64,000 nucleotides of DNA from Pollenia angustigena (Eukaryota > Arthropoda > Insecta > Diptera > Polleniidae): the NCBI GenBank assembly GCA_930367215.1, contig OV884059.1:29379882-29443881 (forward strand). The letters run 5' to 3'. The notes below the pieces were generated by a model, which did no database searches, was not told the DNA's origin, and saw nothing but the letters and a program-made list of their open reading frames with translations. This document shows, in pieces, positions 42,300 through 54,443 of the stretch. A program made the position numbers and the translations under genes. Each line of letters opens with the position of its first letter. Position 1 is the first letter of the stretch.

Positions 42300-42981
42300 C
42301 TAACAATTGTCTCATAAGGCTGATGTATTTTGACATCAGTACTATGACAATTGTCTTCGTTTCTGACCCCATGACACTTCTCAATTGGCCAATTGTCATC
42401 AGGGTCAAACACTTAAATTATGGCATCACAGAAATAACGAATCGGAGTCGATTTAAAAATACATATCATCAGTGCGATGACTCAGTTACATTGGAGAAAG
42501 AACTTATTAGACTTAATTTAATGACAAATTGTCATTTAATCTATTCATTAGAAATGACTTAAGTCAAAGTGAGAGAATATTTTTATTCACTTACCCGTTA
42601 CACATGTTTGTTTCACTTTTGTTGTCTTCCGCCCTTTATTTACAGAAGAACTCTCAATTATAAGACTCCAGCAGCATGCCCGCTATGGGTTTCGTAATTA
42701 TTTTACTTTGAAAATTTATTGTATGTATGACATTGTATGTGCTTAACGTAATACTTAAAAAAATAGAATATGGGAATTTTTGACTTTCTTAACATGGAAA
42801 TAATGTTAATAATACACAAAATGTGGCATTAGGACGCATAAAATATGACAAAATTTTATGATGCCGTTCGTCATTGAATTGAGTTCACTTTTTGCCTCAT
42901 TGATGCCATTTGTTATAACATTAATGTCAAAATTCTGATGTTAGGGCATCATCAATATGAGGATGCATTTTTCTATGAGTT
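42300..42981 (+). mobile_element. CACTG-ended repeat family, copy b
   Basis: GGCTGATGTATTTTGACATC, ACTATGACAATTGTCTTCGT, GGCATCACAGAAATAACG, AATCGGAGTCGATTTAAA and AATTCTGATGTTAGGGCATC appear in family order; the right end is GCATTTTTCTATGAGTT. The left terminus is degraded. Confidence 0.75.
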
Positions 42982-43834
42982 AATGCATTTTTTTATACTT
43001 AACCAGCAAAAAATTAAAAAGAATTGAAACTAATCATTATTTATTTTTAGGCCACCCTAATATTTTACAAAGTTTGACGATACTAAAAATAAATATAAAA
43101 GAAAAATTCGTGATTTTTTATTTCTGACTTAGATACAACGCTGGGTGGTTTAACGACTGCTAAGAAAATTCAAGATTTTCCGGCGGAAAATTAAAATTTT
43201 TATTATTAACTAGTGTTCGAAAATAAACACATGGGTATCTCTTTTTTAGTGTTTGTGCCTTAGTACACACCCCTAAATACTTTTCTTTTAACATCACCTA
43301 TTTACTTTTGCATTAATATTTGTTTCTATAAATACTTTTATATTTTTACAAATACTTTTATAAACACTTGTTTTGTTGTAGTATAAATGTATTATTATGT
43401 ATTTATTCCATGCCAATTTGGATACACTTGTTGTGTTTGCTGGCTAAAAATTATTTATAAAAAAAATAACATGAAAACAGTTTCAATACGTTGACAACTA
43501 AAATAAAAACAATATGATATAATTTATATAAATATTGTTGACAAGGATAACAACTCAACAACAGGCCCACTAACTAGCCATTGTGCACAATGGGAAAGAA
43601 ATGAGTAGATTAATTAATAAAATAAAATTGTGTTAAAGCTAAAAACATAAATTTTAAAGCATATCAGGATTAAAAAGTTAATTTATAGTAGTTTGTAAAA
43701 AAATCGAATAAAAAGGTACTTTTTCTTATAACGAAATGTACTTTTGAACTTTTTGTATATACGAATTATGTATAATTCTTTTTCAACACAGAAAACAATA
43801 AAAATTGGTTGTTTAATTATCTTGATTTAATGTT

Positions 43835-43990
43835 TCATTCACTTGGTTAAACGTTTAATTCACTTGATTAAATGTTTAACTCACTTGATTAAATGCTTAA
43901 TTCACTTGATTAAACATTTAATTCACTTGATTAAATGCTTAATTCACTTGATTAAACGTTTAATTCCCTTGATGAAATTTTTAATTAAAA
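43835..43990. repeat. ~20-bp minisatellite, CACTTGATTAAA unit
   Basis: About seven units of TTCACTTGATTAAATGTTTA and close variants (ACGTTTAA, ATGCTTAA). Two unit types alternate, some with TTAAACG/TTAAACA and some with TTAAATG. Confidence 0.9.
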
Positions 43991-43994
43991 CTTA

Positions 43995-45480
43995 TTTTAA
44001 TTTTTGGTTAATGCTTTAATAGGTGAACAATTTTGGAGATGTTTTTCTGTGTGCAATGATCCTTTTTTGCTTTAGATTTGCTGTTGACTTTGCTCATTTA
44101 CCCATAAAATTATTCATATTGCAGTGTTCGTGTTACCCACCACTGCTTTAAAGTTATTTTTAGTGAAAAAAATAATAATTATTTAAACACAATTTTAAGA
44201 ATATTTTGTTTAATGATTAACTAAATTTTGTAAAATTACCAAATTTTCATGTACTCTTTTTATTTTGCCATTTTTTATACTCTCCTGGCCATAGTGCCTT
44301 AAAACAAAAATATTTAAATTTCTTTGTACTTATAAATGCATGTGTTTTTTTTTTATTGTCATACATATTTTCTTCATGAGCAATAATATTAACATTAATA
44401 TTTAATAAACAAATATTGAAGCAAATTAAAGTTGATTGATTGATTGAATTCACTTGAATTTTGTTGATTCAATGATTCGTTAATAATAAAAATGTTTCCT
44501 GTTGTTTTATTAAGATAATTTTGCGTTTGTTATTTTTTCATTTAATAATAATTTTGCTCTGCCAACACAAATTATTATCTTAATTAAATATTTAGTAAAA
44601 ACCAAAAATTAATTAATAACAAATAAGCCGAAATATACTAAAATTACTAAACATTTTTGCAAAAAAAAAAAAATAAAATGTTTTTAATAAGAAACATTCA
44701 GCTTTTATTATAAATAATTGGAACTGAGCTGCAAAATTAATTTACTAATAAATGTGCAGACATTTTGTAACTTGATGCTTATTGTTGAATATCAGTGCAA
44801 AACACAAGTCATCATTCGCAATAATTTTTTATTACCAGGACAAGAAAGAAGGATAAAAATTATTTTTGTAAATTTTTTCGTGTTGTATTTTTTTTTGTTG
44901 AAATGTAAGCAATTAATATTTTCAATAATAATTAAAGTTATAATTAAGGCAACAAAATGACTAGCACTAAATGCAAATATATGAAAATGCTTACACACAC
45001 ATACACAAACAGCTAGACTGCTTAACATTACAATGACATTGAGTAAACACTTCTATGTTTACACAAATCCCGACAGTTTTAGCAAATGTCTTAGAACTAG
45101 CACTGCAACTGGTCATTTTGCAGTTAACGGGTCGGTTCAAAAAACGATTCTTTAAGCTAAACTAGCAACCAGTTTAAAAAAGTCTAGACTTTATTTTAAT
45201 CATTCCCTGGTCATCGAAGGTAAAATCAACAACTTACATTTTGCACTGCATGAAACAAAATGTACTTGGCAATAAAAATCAAGTATACATTTAAAAACAT
45301 GTCGTTGCTTACAAAAAAAGTCAGTTGCTTACTTTACCAATTCCTTGGTAATCTGTGGCAATTTAACTTTAACTTACTTCTTGTATTGCAATAAGAAGAA
45401 ATGTTAGTTACAAATGTTTTAAGTGTGAAGAAACGTTGTCGTTTAAGAAGATTGTCTTAAGCAAAGATTACTGTGGGAAA
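43995..45480. other. A/T-rich non-coding stretch
   Basis: No gene recognised; poly(A) near 44662 and short CA words near 44995. Confidence 0.5.
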
Positions 45481-45488
45481 CCCGCGTA

Positions 45489-46198
45489 CACTGATAAAAA
45501 AGGCGTCAAGACGCTGATGTATTTTGACATCAGTACTATAACAAGTTTCTTAGTTTTTGACCCTATGACATTTATCTTCATTGTAATGTCAGCCTTCTCC
45601 AAATTGTCAGCAGGTAAAATGGTGTCATCTACGGGATGACACATCGGCATCACAGAAATGACGAATCGGAGGGAGTTTTATAAAAACTGTCATTAGTGCG
45701 ATGACTCAGTAACATCGGCGAAAGGACTCATTAGGCTTAAATTAATGACAAAATGCCATTAAACACAAACTGTAAATTTAATGACAAACTCTCGTTAAAC
45801 ACAAACTATTAATTTAATGACAAACTGTCATTGGGATTTACCTAAGTCAAAGTGGAAGAATATTATTATTTATTAACCCGTTACACATGTTTGTTTACAC
45901 AAGAACTCTCAATTATAAGACACCAGCAGCATGCCCGACATGGTTTTCGCAATCATTCTACTTTAGAAATTTTATGTTTTTAACTTAATGATTTCAAAAA
46001 ATAGAATATGGGAATTTTGGCTTTTTATTTTACTTTTTAAACTTGAAAATAGTTGTTTAGAATACACAAAATGTGGCATCGAATTGATGTCACTGTAGTT
46101 ATAAAATATTGATGCATAAAATACGACAACATTTTATAATGACGTTCGTCATTGAATTGATGTCACATTTGGCATCAAAGATGCCATTTGTAATAACA
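45489..46198 (+). mobile_element. CACTG-ended repeat family, copy c
   Basis: CACTGATAAAAAAGGCGTCA (45489), GCTGATGTATTTTGACATCA, GGATGACACATCGGCATCAC, AATGACGAATCGGAGGGAGT, AATGACAAACTGTCATTGGG and GATGCCATTTGTAATAACA. The right terminal repeat is missing. The AATGACAAACT(G/C)TC unit is present twice (45778 and 45817). Confidence 0.8.
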
Positions 46199-46235
46199 AG
46201 GGATGCGATTTCCATATCCTAAGAACGATGTCGAA

Positions 46236-46545
46236 GCATTAAATTTGCGTTAAAATAGCATCGTTTTGCTTTTGCATATTATTGCATATTTTGGTGAAAA
46301 TGCATATTTTTGCATATTTAGGGTTTAAATGCATATTTTTGCTTATTTGAACATTTTTAAGTGATTTTTTTTTAAATTTCTTTCCGAATCATTAAATTTG
46401 CGTTAAAATAGCATCGTTTTGCTTTTGCATATTATTGCATATTTTAGGGAAAATGCATATTTTTGCATATTTAGGGTTTAAATGCATATTTTTGCTTATT
46501 TTAACATTTTTAAGTGATTTTTTTTTAAATTTCGATATTATAAAA
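46236..46545. repeat. Two direct copies of a ~154-bp unit rich in TGCATATTTTTGC
   Basis: CATTAAATTTGCGTTAAAAT begins at 46236 and again at about 46390. GCATATT words occur five times per unit. The copies are close to identical, so the duplication is recent. Confidence 0.9.
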
Positions 46546-46559
46546 AAAAGTTCTTAAAA

Positions 46560-46715
46560 AAAATAGGATCTGGGAATTTTATTCTCTTTCTGATAGTGCA
46601 TAGGAAAATATTCCCGAAAAATATTGATGGAATGGGCCTATTAAAGTATGAAGGCTTTATGGATTGTAATTTGACTTGAAATACACATTCAAATTAATAT
46701 AAAAGTTCTTAAAAA
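46560..46715. repeat. Dispersed repeat shared with 57020-57195
   Basis: GATCTGGGAATTTTATTC, AAATATTGATGGAATGGGCC, TATTAAAGTATGAAGGCTTT and CACATTCAAATTAATATAAA correspond in order to AATCTGGGAATTATTTC, AATATTAATGGAATATGAC, ATTGGAAAAAGCCTTATC and CACATTCGAAAAAACGGTTAATATAA before 57.2 kb (that last run split as CACATTCG and GGTTAATATAA). Function unknown. Confidence 0.5.
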
Positions 46716-46751
46716 TTGTTTTCAATACACAAAAAAACCTCAAGGAGAAGT

Positions 46752-47045
46752 GCTATGCCCACTATTGTGAAATTTGACTATGAATACCATTCAGCGAAGA
46801 TGGATGAAATGAAAATTAAAACTGTGACATACGCCGCCGATGTTGCGGTTGCCATCACGGGGAAGCATTTGAGCATAATGTGTATAGAGGCTGTCTTAAA
46901 GGCACTCAGCACCTTGAGCATATCGTGTAAACTGGGTGTTAAAATATTTAAGACAGAACTGGTTCTCTTCTCGGGGAATTATGGGATCAGATTATGGAAC
47001 ACTGTCAAATATCCGCGGGTTGTTCTGGACAGTACTAACAATTAA
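46752..47045 (+). pseudogene. R1-like non-LTR reverse-transcriptase fragment
   Basis: The plus strand reads MKIKTVTYAADVAVAITGKH, then ALSTLSISCKLGV, FKTELVLFSGNYGI and VKYPRVVLD. These match the palm-to-thumb segment of R1/LOA-type RTs: YADDxAIxxxGK..., WC..xGLxxNPxKTELVLF, VKYLGVxLD. The catalytic YADD has become YAAD, and KYLGV has become KYPRV. It is about 100 residues of a much longer protein, without stops but with the active site broken. It is followed by no recognisable C-terminus. Confidence 0.8.
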
Positions 47046-47059
47046 CAATTTGTTGGCCC

Positions 47060-48795
47060 TATCAAAGGTATTTTGGCCCCTTTTAATTAGTCACTTTGGC
47101 CCGATTTAAAAATAAAACTAAAAATGTATAAGTGGTAAACGGAACGCAAGCAGTTTTTTGACTTTTAAAAGCGTTCCGGAAAATTTTTAATATGCCATTA
47201 ACATCCGTTTAGTATACTACTTTTAGTTTTCTTCAGGGAATTGTAGTTTATTAGCGTAGACTGTACAGAAAGCAATTGGTGCGAAATTGTTTCTTTGAAA
47301 CCACTTTTTTTTTTGGAGCTTAGAGGTTTTCCACATTTTTTTTTATTTAAATTAATATTCAGCATAAATTAGTAACGTAGTTAGTTTGTTTCTAATCATA
47401 ATTTTTTTTTTTGAAAAGTTGTTTCCTTAATCAAAGACAAACTTTTTTTACCTTGTCAAACATCAATAGAGAATTTTCAAATTTTTTTTTTTTTTTTTTT
47501 GGTAGATATTTTTGAAAACTAATAAAAACTTTTCTTTGATTTCTAAAACCACTTCTTAAATAAATTTAAATATTACAAAACAATTCCGTGATAAAATTAA
47601 AGCCCGCAGATTTTATATTTTCTCTTGGTTTAAAACAGAAACAAATACAAGGCAATTATAATTTTTCTTATCCAAGCGAATTTCTAATTTTAATAAAATC
47701 ATTATGATTTATGATAACTTTTACTAATAAATTTACATAATTCTATTGTGACTTTGTTCTGCTGCTTGGCTCCTTTTAAAACAATCTTCTTAATAATATC
47801 TCCTTAACAATCTTCAAAGTGTGTTAAAGTAGTTAAAAGAGAGTGTGAGAGTGGTAAATCTAAAGTTTTTTGTTGCTAAGCCAACAATATTTTATGTTAA
47901 TTAATCTTGAATCCTGTTGCTCGCTCGTTCTAGGGAGCGTTTGTTTTGTTAAAGAAAAAGAGGCCTGGGCAGGTAAACGAATTCTTAATATTGTTTTTTT
48001 AATTTCGTTTTTGTTTTGTTGTAAAATATTTTTTTTTTTTTTTCACTGGAAATATTTTTCAAGATTAACTGTTGATGCCAACAACACCTTGTATTTCTTA
48101 AGCTCTGTTCACACTTAACAAATATTTGATGCTCATACTCACTGCTACATTTATTTTTATAAAAAAATATAAATCAACTGGATTAAAAAGCATTCAGAAA
48201 CATTCTACTAGGATTTTGTTTAAAGGAAGAAAGTTTGATAAATCCATAACAATTTTAAAAAAGACTGTAAATAGTTATTAGAGGTCATGCTTTTCTTCTA
48301 TGCTTTTTTTTTGACAAATATTTGTTTAATGTAAACATGGCCTTAGTTTAATGTTTTAAAGTAAAAAAAGATTTAATTTTATATCTTTCACTAACGAAAC
48401 TTTTTTATTAAAACGGCTGAATACACAAGAAATCTGCCAAAAATGATTTATGTTTAACTAGACTTTGTTTAAGTAGAATTAGAATTTAATCTTAAGGATG
48501 AATTTCATTCTTAAGCAAATTTTTGTAAAAGTTGATAATTTATATTCTGAATTTATTAAAAAATAAAATCAAAAAATTGCAGAATAAAGCGGACCGGTTC
48601 AGTATTAAACTAAAAGCCATAAAAGGTATTATTTTCTAAAAGTTTTACTTTTTTATAAGAAATTTTCTTTAAAAAAAAAAAAAAAAAAATTATTTTTTCG
48701 AAATGTTACATTTTGATTTTTTCTTCAAAGGATCCATTTTCGAACAAGAGCTTTTTTTAGAGTCGGTGTATACTAGAGTTAATTGCTAGAATATA
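47060..48795. other. A/T-rich non-coding stretch
   Basis: No gene recognised. Poly(T)/poly(A) runs at about 47481-47500, 48030-48042 and 48672-48690. Confidence 0.5.
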
Positions 48796-48800
48796 GACTA

Positions 48801-50061
48801 AACTGATAGAAAAGGCCTCATAATGCTGATGTATTTTGACATCAGTACTATGACAAGTGTCTTCGTTTTTACCCCATGACACTTTTCATCATTGTGATGT
48901 CAGCCTTAACATCATTTGGCCAAATTGTCAGCAAGGGCAATCATTTAAATTAGTATGTCATCAATGGGATGACACATCGACATCACAGAAATGAAGTCAG
49001 TTTAATAAAAAATGTCATCAGAGCGATGACTTAGTAACATCGGAGACAGGACTCATAAGGCTCAATTTAATGACAGTTTGTCATTGAATTGAGTTATAAC
49101 TATGACAGTTTGTCATTGAATTGAGTCACTAGGATTTTTTTCTGGTAGGACCAGCACTCAGGGGATGACCCCTACTAATGCATTGCATTGTGTTGGAACT
49201 AGGAAAATAGGTTGTGGGAAGTTGAATAGAGGGAGTAGTGCTTGTGAACATTCGATTTGAACTTAATCATGTTGTAAGTGAGAGGGAAGACTTATGCAGG
49301 AAGGTTATTCCACACACAAACAGTCCGGGGAAAAAACGAATTCTCTTTGTAATGCGTTGTACGATTCACGTGCCAATCGACCACATAAGGATGGGCTCTT
49401 GAGGAAAAACGTGTATTACGAACAAACGTACGGGTTTCGGGAACCAGATCCCTAATTTTGTCCGAGCACATCCCATTGTAGTAGCGAAAAAACAGGCAAA
49501 TACAATCCACATTGCGACGGTGCTCAAGGGAGTCAATAGAATTGGAAACCCTACTGCCACCAATGAGAACCTGCGCCCTCTCCTGCACGCGGTCTGGAAG
49601 CTACAAAATAGACTTTAAAGCACCGACCCACACATGAGAGTTGTATTCTATACGCGGTCAAAGTGAGAGAACATTATTATTCAGTTACCCGTTTCACATG
49701 TTTGTTTAACTTTTGTTGTATTCCTCACTTTGTTTACAGCAGCACTCAATTAGAAGACACCAGCTGCATTCGCGAAAACTTGATGTATTTTACTTAATAG
49801 ATAATAAAAAAAAGAATATGGGAACTTCCGCTTCTTATTTTACTTTTTAAACATGAAAATAATGTTAGTAATACATAAAATATGGCATCGAATTGATGTG
49901 ACTGAAGTCATAGCATAGATGACACATAAAAAAATTACATAATTTTATGATGACGCTCGTCATTAAAATGATGTAATTTTTTGCTTCATTGATGATGGCA
50001 TTTACGTCACAATTCTGATGTTACCGGATCATCAATATGAATATTCATTTTTCTATGAGTG
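48801..50061 (+). mobile_element. CACTG-ended repeat family, copy d, interrupted by a non-LTR fragment
   Basis: AACTGATAGAAAAGGCCTCA (48801), ATGACAAGTGTCTTCGTTTT, GATGACACATCGACATCAC, TAACATCGGAGACAGGACTC; it resumes at about 49655 with GTCAAAGTGAGAGAACATTA and ends GATGTTACCGGATCATCAAT plus TTTTTCTATGAGTG (50061). AATTTAATGACAGTTTGTCATT is doubled before the break. The inserted piece is listed separately. Confidence 0.78.
49199..49650 (-). pseudogene. 5'-truncated CR1/Jockey-like non-LTR retrotransposon, RT C-terminus
   Basis: The minus strand reads RIEYNSHVWVGALKSIL, stop, LPDRVQERAQVLIGG, DSLEHRRNVDCICLFFRYYN, FSSRAHPYVVDW, NSFFPRTVCVWNNLPA, stop, VFPLTYNMIKFKSNVHKHY, SLYSTSHNLF, stop (49199). 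This is the well-known C-terminal tail of CR1/Jockey-group RTs (SLEHRR...LFYRY..., SFFPRTxxxWNxLPxxVFP). One TAG and one TAA (for the E of LPAEVFP) break an otherwise collinear frame. About 50 bp of 3' sequence follow to about 49140. It interrupts copy d of the CACTG family. Confidence 0.85.
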
Positions 50062-50064
50062 AAG

Positions 50065-51925
50065 AGTTGGTTTTGTATTAAAGTCGAAAAATTTTAACTA
50101 TCATTTTTTTCTATACTCTTTCAAATTATGTTTATACTGCCTTAACAACGGTTTATCAGTCTGCCTGACTTTCTAAGCATCCGTCTGATATACAATTTAT
50201 TCCATTTTTTTTTTTGAACGTTTTATTAATTTGTGAAATAATTTTCAAGTGCAGTTGTAGACGAATGACCTAAAGACATAAAACATTTTAAACGCTGTAG
50301 GATGTATGTAATTTAAATATTCAATTTAAGCTTTAAAAGAAAGTCCTTGTGAAAAGTTTCTCTGTAAAATATGTACTGGTTTATTTATTTCTACAAAACT
50401 TTACTTACAAATATTCGTGTAAATATTCCCTACTAAACTATAAATTGCAAACATGCCTCTTGTATGTCTAACTTTATTCAAAAGCAACATGCAATAATTT
50501 AGTTACGGAACTTTAACACACAGGCGCACGCATACCACAAAAAAAAAAACGCAATAAATTTTCATTAAAACTAATCGTGCAGAGAAAATGTGCATGAAAC
50601 CCAACACCGTCACTCACACATGAGTACATGAATTTTGCTAAGCAAAATATTTTTGTTTGCGATGTTGTCAACTCAACAATTAAGTAAAATAATAATGCGA
50701 ACTTTTTAAAAATGTTGACATGGCAGCAGAAAGCAGTTTTTTTTGGAACACCATTTTTAGTTTTTACGTAAAACATAATTGGAATCGCAAAGCTCTTTTA
50801 TTTTCGTAATGAATTGAAAATGGCAGCAGGACTGGGACTGGAATTTTGAGATGGCATTAACCAAAAAGTCTTATTCGTTTCGTAATTTTTTTTTTTTATA
50901 ACTTTCAAGGTTTTTAATATTTGACTACTTTTTCTTTGTACATTCTTAATGATGTTTATTTGCTTGTCTTGGTTTTATGTTATTTTCCTTATTAGCTTTT
51001 ATTTACTTTAAACCAAATTTGATGTGGATTTTCCTACACACTGTTTTTATATTTATTTTTATGACATTATTTACCACTCTCACTTGTACATTTGCAATTA
51101 TTATTGACTTTTTTAAAGTCTCAAATGGACCATGAAATCGTGTGGCAAATAGTGTTTTAGAAACACAGCACACAACGCAGCGGGATATTAAGAGGATACA
51201 AATTCCATTAAATGCGAGGGCTGAAGGAGAAGTTTTTGGAAAAGTGCTAACTAAAAGTTGTTTCCCAGTATAACACAAATAGTTTGAGATTTATATTTAT
51301 AAAGATTGTTTTAAAAGCTGACTTTTTCTTACAGTCCTAGTTTCCTTTGGAACTCTCCTTATTTTTTTAATTTTTTTCCCTTCTATTTTAATTCTAAAGC
51401 AAACCTACCTTTTCGCCTTTTTCATTTATATTGGCATTTAAGTAATTTTTCTTTTACCCATTAAATACATGTACAAAGTAAAATGTTTGAAAAATTTAAT
51501 GGTTTCTAAACCATTTGCCAAAGTGTAAATATGTACGTATTGAATAATACTCACTCACCTTTTTTTATTGTCAGGATGTGGACTTTAGTTTCATTCTTTG
51601 TTTTGTGGTCAATATTAGCAACACACTGAACAAATTGCTGAAAAAATCCAGAGTAAAAAAAAAATAAATAAATTTTTTTTTTATAGCAAACATATTTACG
51701 TATGTTTGTAAGTATGTGTGAAAGTAAAAAAACTTATAGCTAATTGATGAAATGATTGGATAAGAATTTTTGTGAAATATTTAATAAATCAAATTGATAA
51801 AAAATTTTTTTTTTTTAAATATAATAAATTTTACTTGAGGGGGCTTGCTTAAAGGCGAGCAGACTAGAGCTGATATGTAGATCTAAAAAAAACCAGACGT
51901 GATATAAACTTGTTTCGATATTCAT
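50065..51925. other. A/T-rich non-coding stretch
   Basis: No gene recognised. The open frames at 50513-50776 and 51003-51278 (minus) have no domain or coding character that I would rely on. Confidence 0.5.
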
Positions 51926-51929
51926 AAAC

Positions 51930-52990
51930 AGTAGATAGAGGATAGAGTCGATAGAGACTACAGCCAATAGAGATTACGGTCGATAGAGACTAGAGTAGAT
52001 AGAGACTAGAGTCGATAGAGACTAGAGTCGATAGATACTAGAGTCGAAAGAGACTAGAGTCGACAGAGACTTGAGTCGACAGAGGCTAGAGTCGATAGAG
52101 ACTAGAATCGAAAGAGGCTAGAGTCGACAGAGACTAGAGTCGATAGAGACAAGAGTCGATAGATACTAGAGTCGATAGAGACTAGAGTCGAAATAGACGA
52201 GAGTCGACAGAGACTTGAGTCGACAGAGGCTTAAGTCGATAGCGACTAGAATCGAAAGAGGCTAGAGCCGCTAGAGACTAGAGTCGAAATAGACGAGAGT
52301 CGACAGAGACTTGAGTCGACAGAGGCTTAAGTCGATAGAGACTAGAATCGAAAGAGGCTAGAGCCGATAGAGACTAGAGTCGACAGAGACTAGAGTGGAT
52401 AGAGGCTTGAGTCGACAGAGGCTAGAGTCGATAGAGACTTGAGTCGACAGAGACTAGAGTCGATAGGGACTAGAGTCGATAGAGACTAGAGTCGACAGGG
52501 ACTAGAGTCGACAGAGACTAGAGTCGATAGAGACGAGAGTGAATAGAGACTAGAGTCGATAGAGACTAGAGTCGATACAGACTAGAGTCGATAGAGACTT
52601 GAGTCGATACAGACTAGAGGCGATAGAGACTAGAGTCGATACAGACTAGAGGCGATAGAGACTAGAGTCAATACAGACTAGACTCGATAGACACTAAAGT
52701 TGACAGAGACTAGAGTCGATAGACACTAGAGTCGACAGAGACTAGAGTCAATAGAGACTAGAGTCGACAGAGACTAGAGTCGACAGGGACTAGAGTCGAT
52801 AGAGACTAGAGTCGACAGGGACAAGAGTCGACAGAGGCAAGAGTCGACAGAGACTAGAGTCGATAGAGACGAGAATGGATAGAGGCTAGAGTCGATAGAG
52901 ACTAGAGTCGACAGACACTAGAGTCGACAGAGACTAGAGTTGATAGAGACTAGAGTCGATAGAGACTAGAGTCGATAGAGACTAGAGTCT
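51930..52990. repeat. 16-bp minisatellite, unit GTCGATAGAGACTAGA
   Basis: Roughly 65 head-to-tail copies over about 1.06 kb. The main variants are GTCGACAG for GTCGATAG, GGCTAGA for GACTAGA, and CTTGA for CTAGA. Variants cluster, and longer blocks are repeated (for example the GAAATAGACGAGAGTCGACA block, then GACTTGAGTCGACAGAGGCT, occurs near 52190 and 52280), showing growth by duplication of several units at once. Unit length 16 gives no reading frame. Confidence 0.95.
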
Positions 52991-53115
52991 GGAGTTGGTT
53001 TTAATTCGCGTCCATATTTTAGACTGGAGGCAGTGAAAGCTGGAGTCAAAAGTGACTTTGTAGAGTTAATAGTGACTAGAGTCAAAAGTGACTTTGACGA
53101 TTTAATTGTGACTAG

Positions 53116-53324
53116 GGGTGCGTTCGTAAATGCATAACTGCGCTGCATCAGAAAAGCAAACTTTTTTTAAAGCCGATAAAAAAGAATTATAATTTTTTTT
53201 TATTTTATGTTTATTATTTTTGTAGAGTATTTCACAATTTTTTGGTCCATATGTACTTCACTGTTAAATATATAACGATTTGAAATCACTGATGCAGTGC
53301 AGTGATGCATTTACGAACGCACCC
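53116..53324. mobile_element. MITE with GGGTGCGTTCGTAAATGCAT ends
   Basis: GGGTGCGTTCGTAAATGCAT (53117) and a right end reading ATGCATTTACGAACGCACCC (53305-53324) form a perfect 20-bp inverted repeat; the match continues as (A/C)ACTGC(G/A)CTGCATCAG. It sits within the degenerate edge of the 16-bp minisatellite, between CTAG and TAG. Non-coding, about 209 bp. Confidence 0.85.
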
Positions 53325-53640
53325 TAGATTAGAGTCAATAGTGACTTGAGTCAATAGTGATTTGAGTCAATAGTGACTAAGAGCGATAAGAGTCAATATA
53401 TATTAGAGTCAATAGCGACTAAAGTCAATAGTAAATATAGTCAATATCAATTCAAACCTTTGTAGACAAGAGTCAGTAAAGAATAGATTCAGTATAGACG
53501 AGAGGTTGCGTTGAATAAATTCAATATAGACTAGCAATATGTAGTCGATAGAGACTAGAATCTATGCAGACAAGTGCCCATTTCCACTCGATTTAGTAAA
53601 GACTAGAGTCATTGTAGAATAAAATTGGGAAGTAGTAAAA
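53325..53640. repeat. Degenerate continuation of the 16-bp minisatellite
   Basis: AGAGTCAATAGTGACT and TGAGTCAATAGTGATT units at 16-bp spacing fade out to about 53610. Units also lie on the left side of the MITE (53030-53110). Confidence 0.8.
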
Positions 53641-54440
53641 TATCTTCGGCTTAATATGCAAACCTGCTAACTCCCTTTCAGCACATTTTACAGGAGAGAC
53701 AAAAAACTTTTTATATTTCATATGTGTAGCTTGAGAGAAAAACCAAAACTATAGCTGGTTTAACACACTTCAAGACTCAAGTTGACGAAAAACTACATGC
53801 TGGTCGACAAGGCGTATCTTTCTCTTCCATGCGACATCCAAATCTAAATTTACTTAATAAGTGGATTTTGCAGGTTTGTATATTAAGCCGACGATATGTT
53901 ACTTATATATTAATTTAACTATTTCTTCCCGTTTTAATATTTTATAAAAAATTTAACTTTAAATTGCTAAAGTTCTTGCCTATTTTTTCATTGATTTTCT
54001 TATACAAATTACTTTAAATATTTATGTACTGCTGTCTGTCTGTCTGAATATCCAATATCTTCTTTATTGTTCTTTATATCTGGTTTTAAATTTTTGTAGA
54101 ATCCCAATAAGCATTTTTTGCTGGAATTCGAGTATAAATCAATTGTAATTTCTTTCTTATTTTCTTATTTTCAAGCCTTGAATTATTCTCAAATTACACT
54201 GGAATTCAATAACATGCTCTAGCAAAATGGATACTGAAAATACAGGCGAACATAACGATGTAAATACAGGGAAATTCAAGTGTTGAATTACAGTGAAATC
54301 CTAGAATTCAAGTATTGGAGGCAAGAAGAAATCAAACCTATAATATCAATATAAATCAAGGCTACGATTCCAATGGAAATCAAATTAAATCAAATAATGA
54401 TTAAAGAAAAGAAATGGTGTATGCCATTTTTGAGTATCTT
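53641..54440. other. Non-coding stretch
   Basis: No gene. AATTCAAGTATTGGAGG and AAATTCAAGTGTTGAATT-like words recur around 54170-54330, possibly a decayed repeat. Confidence 0.4.
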
Positions 54441-54443
54441 ATA

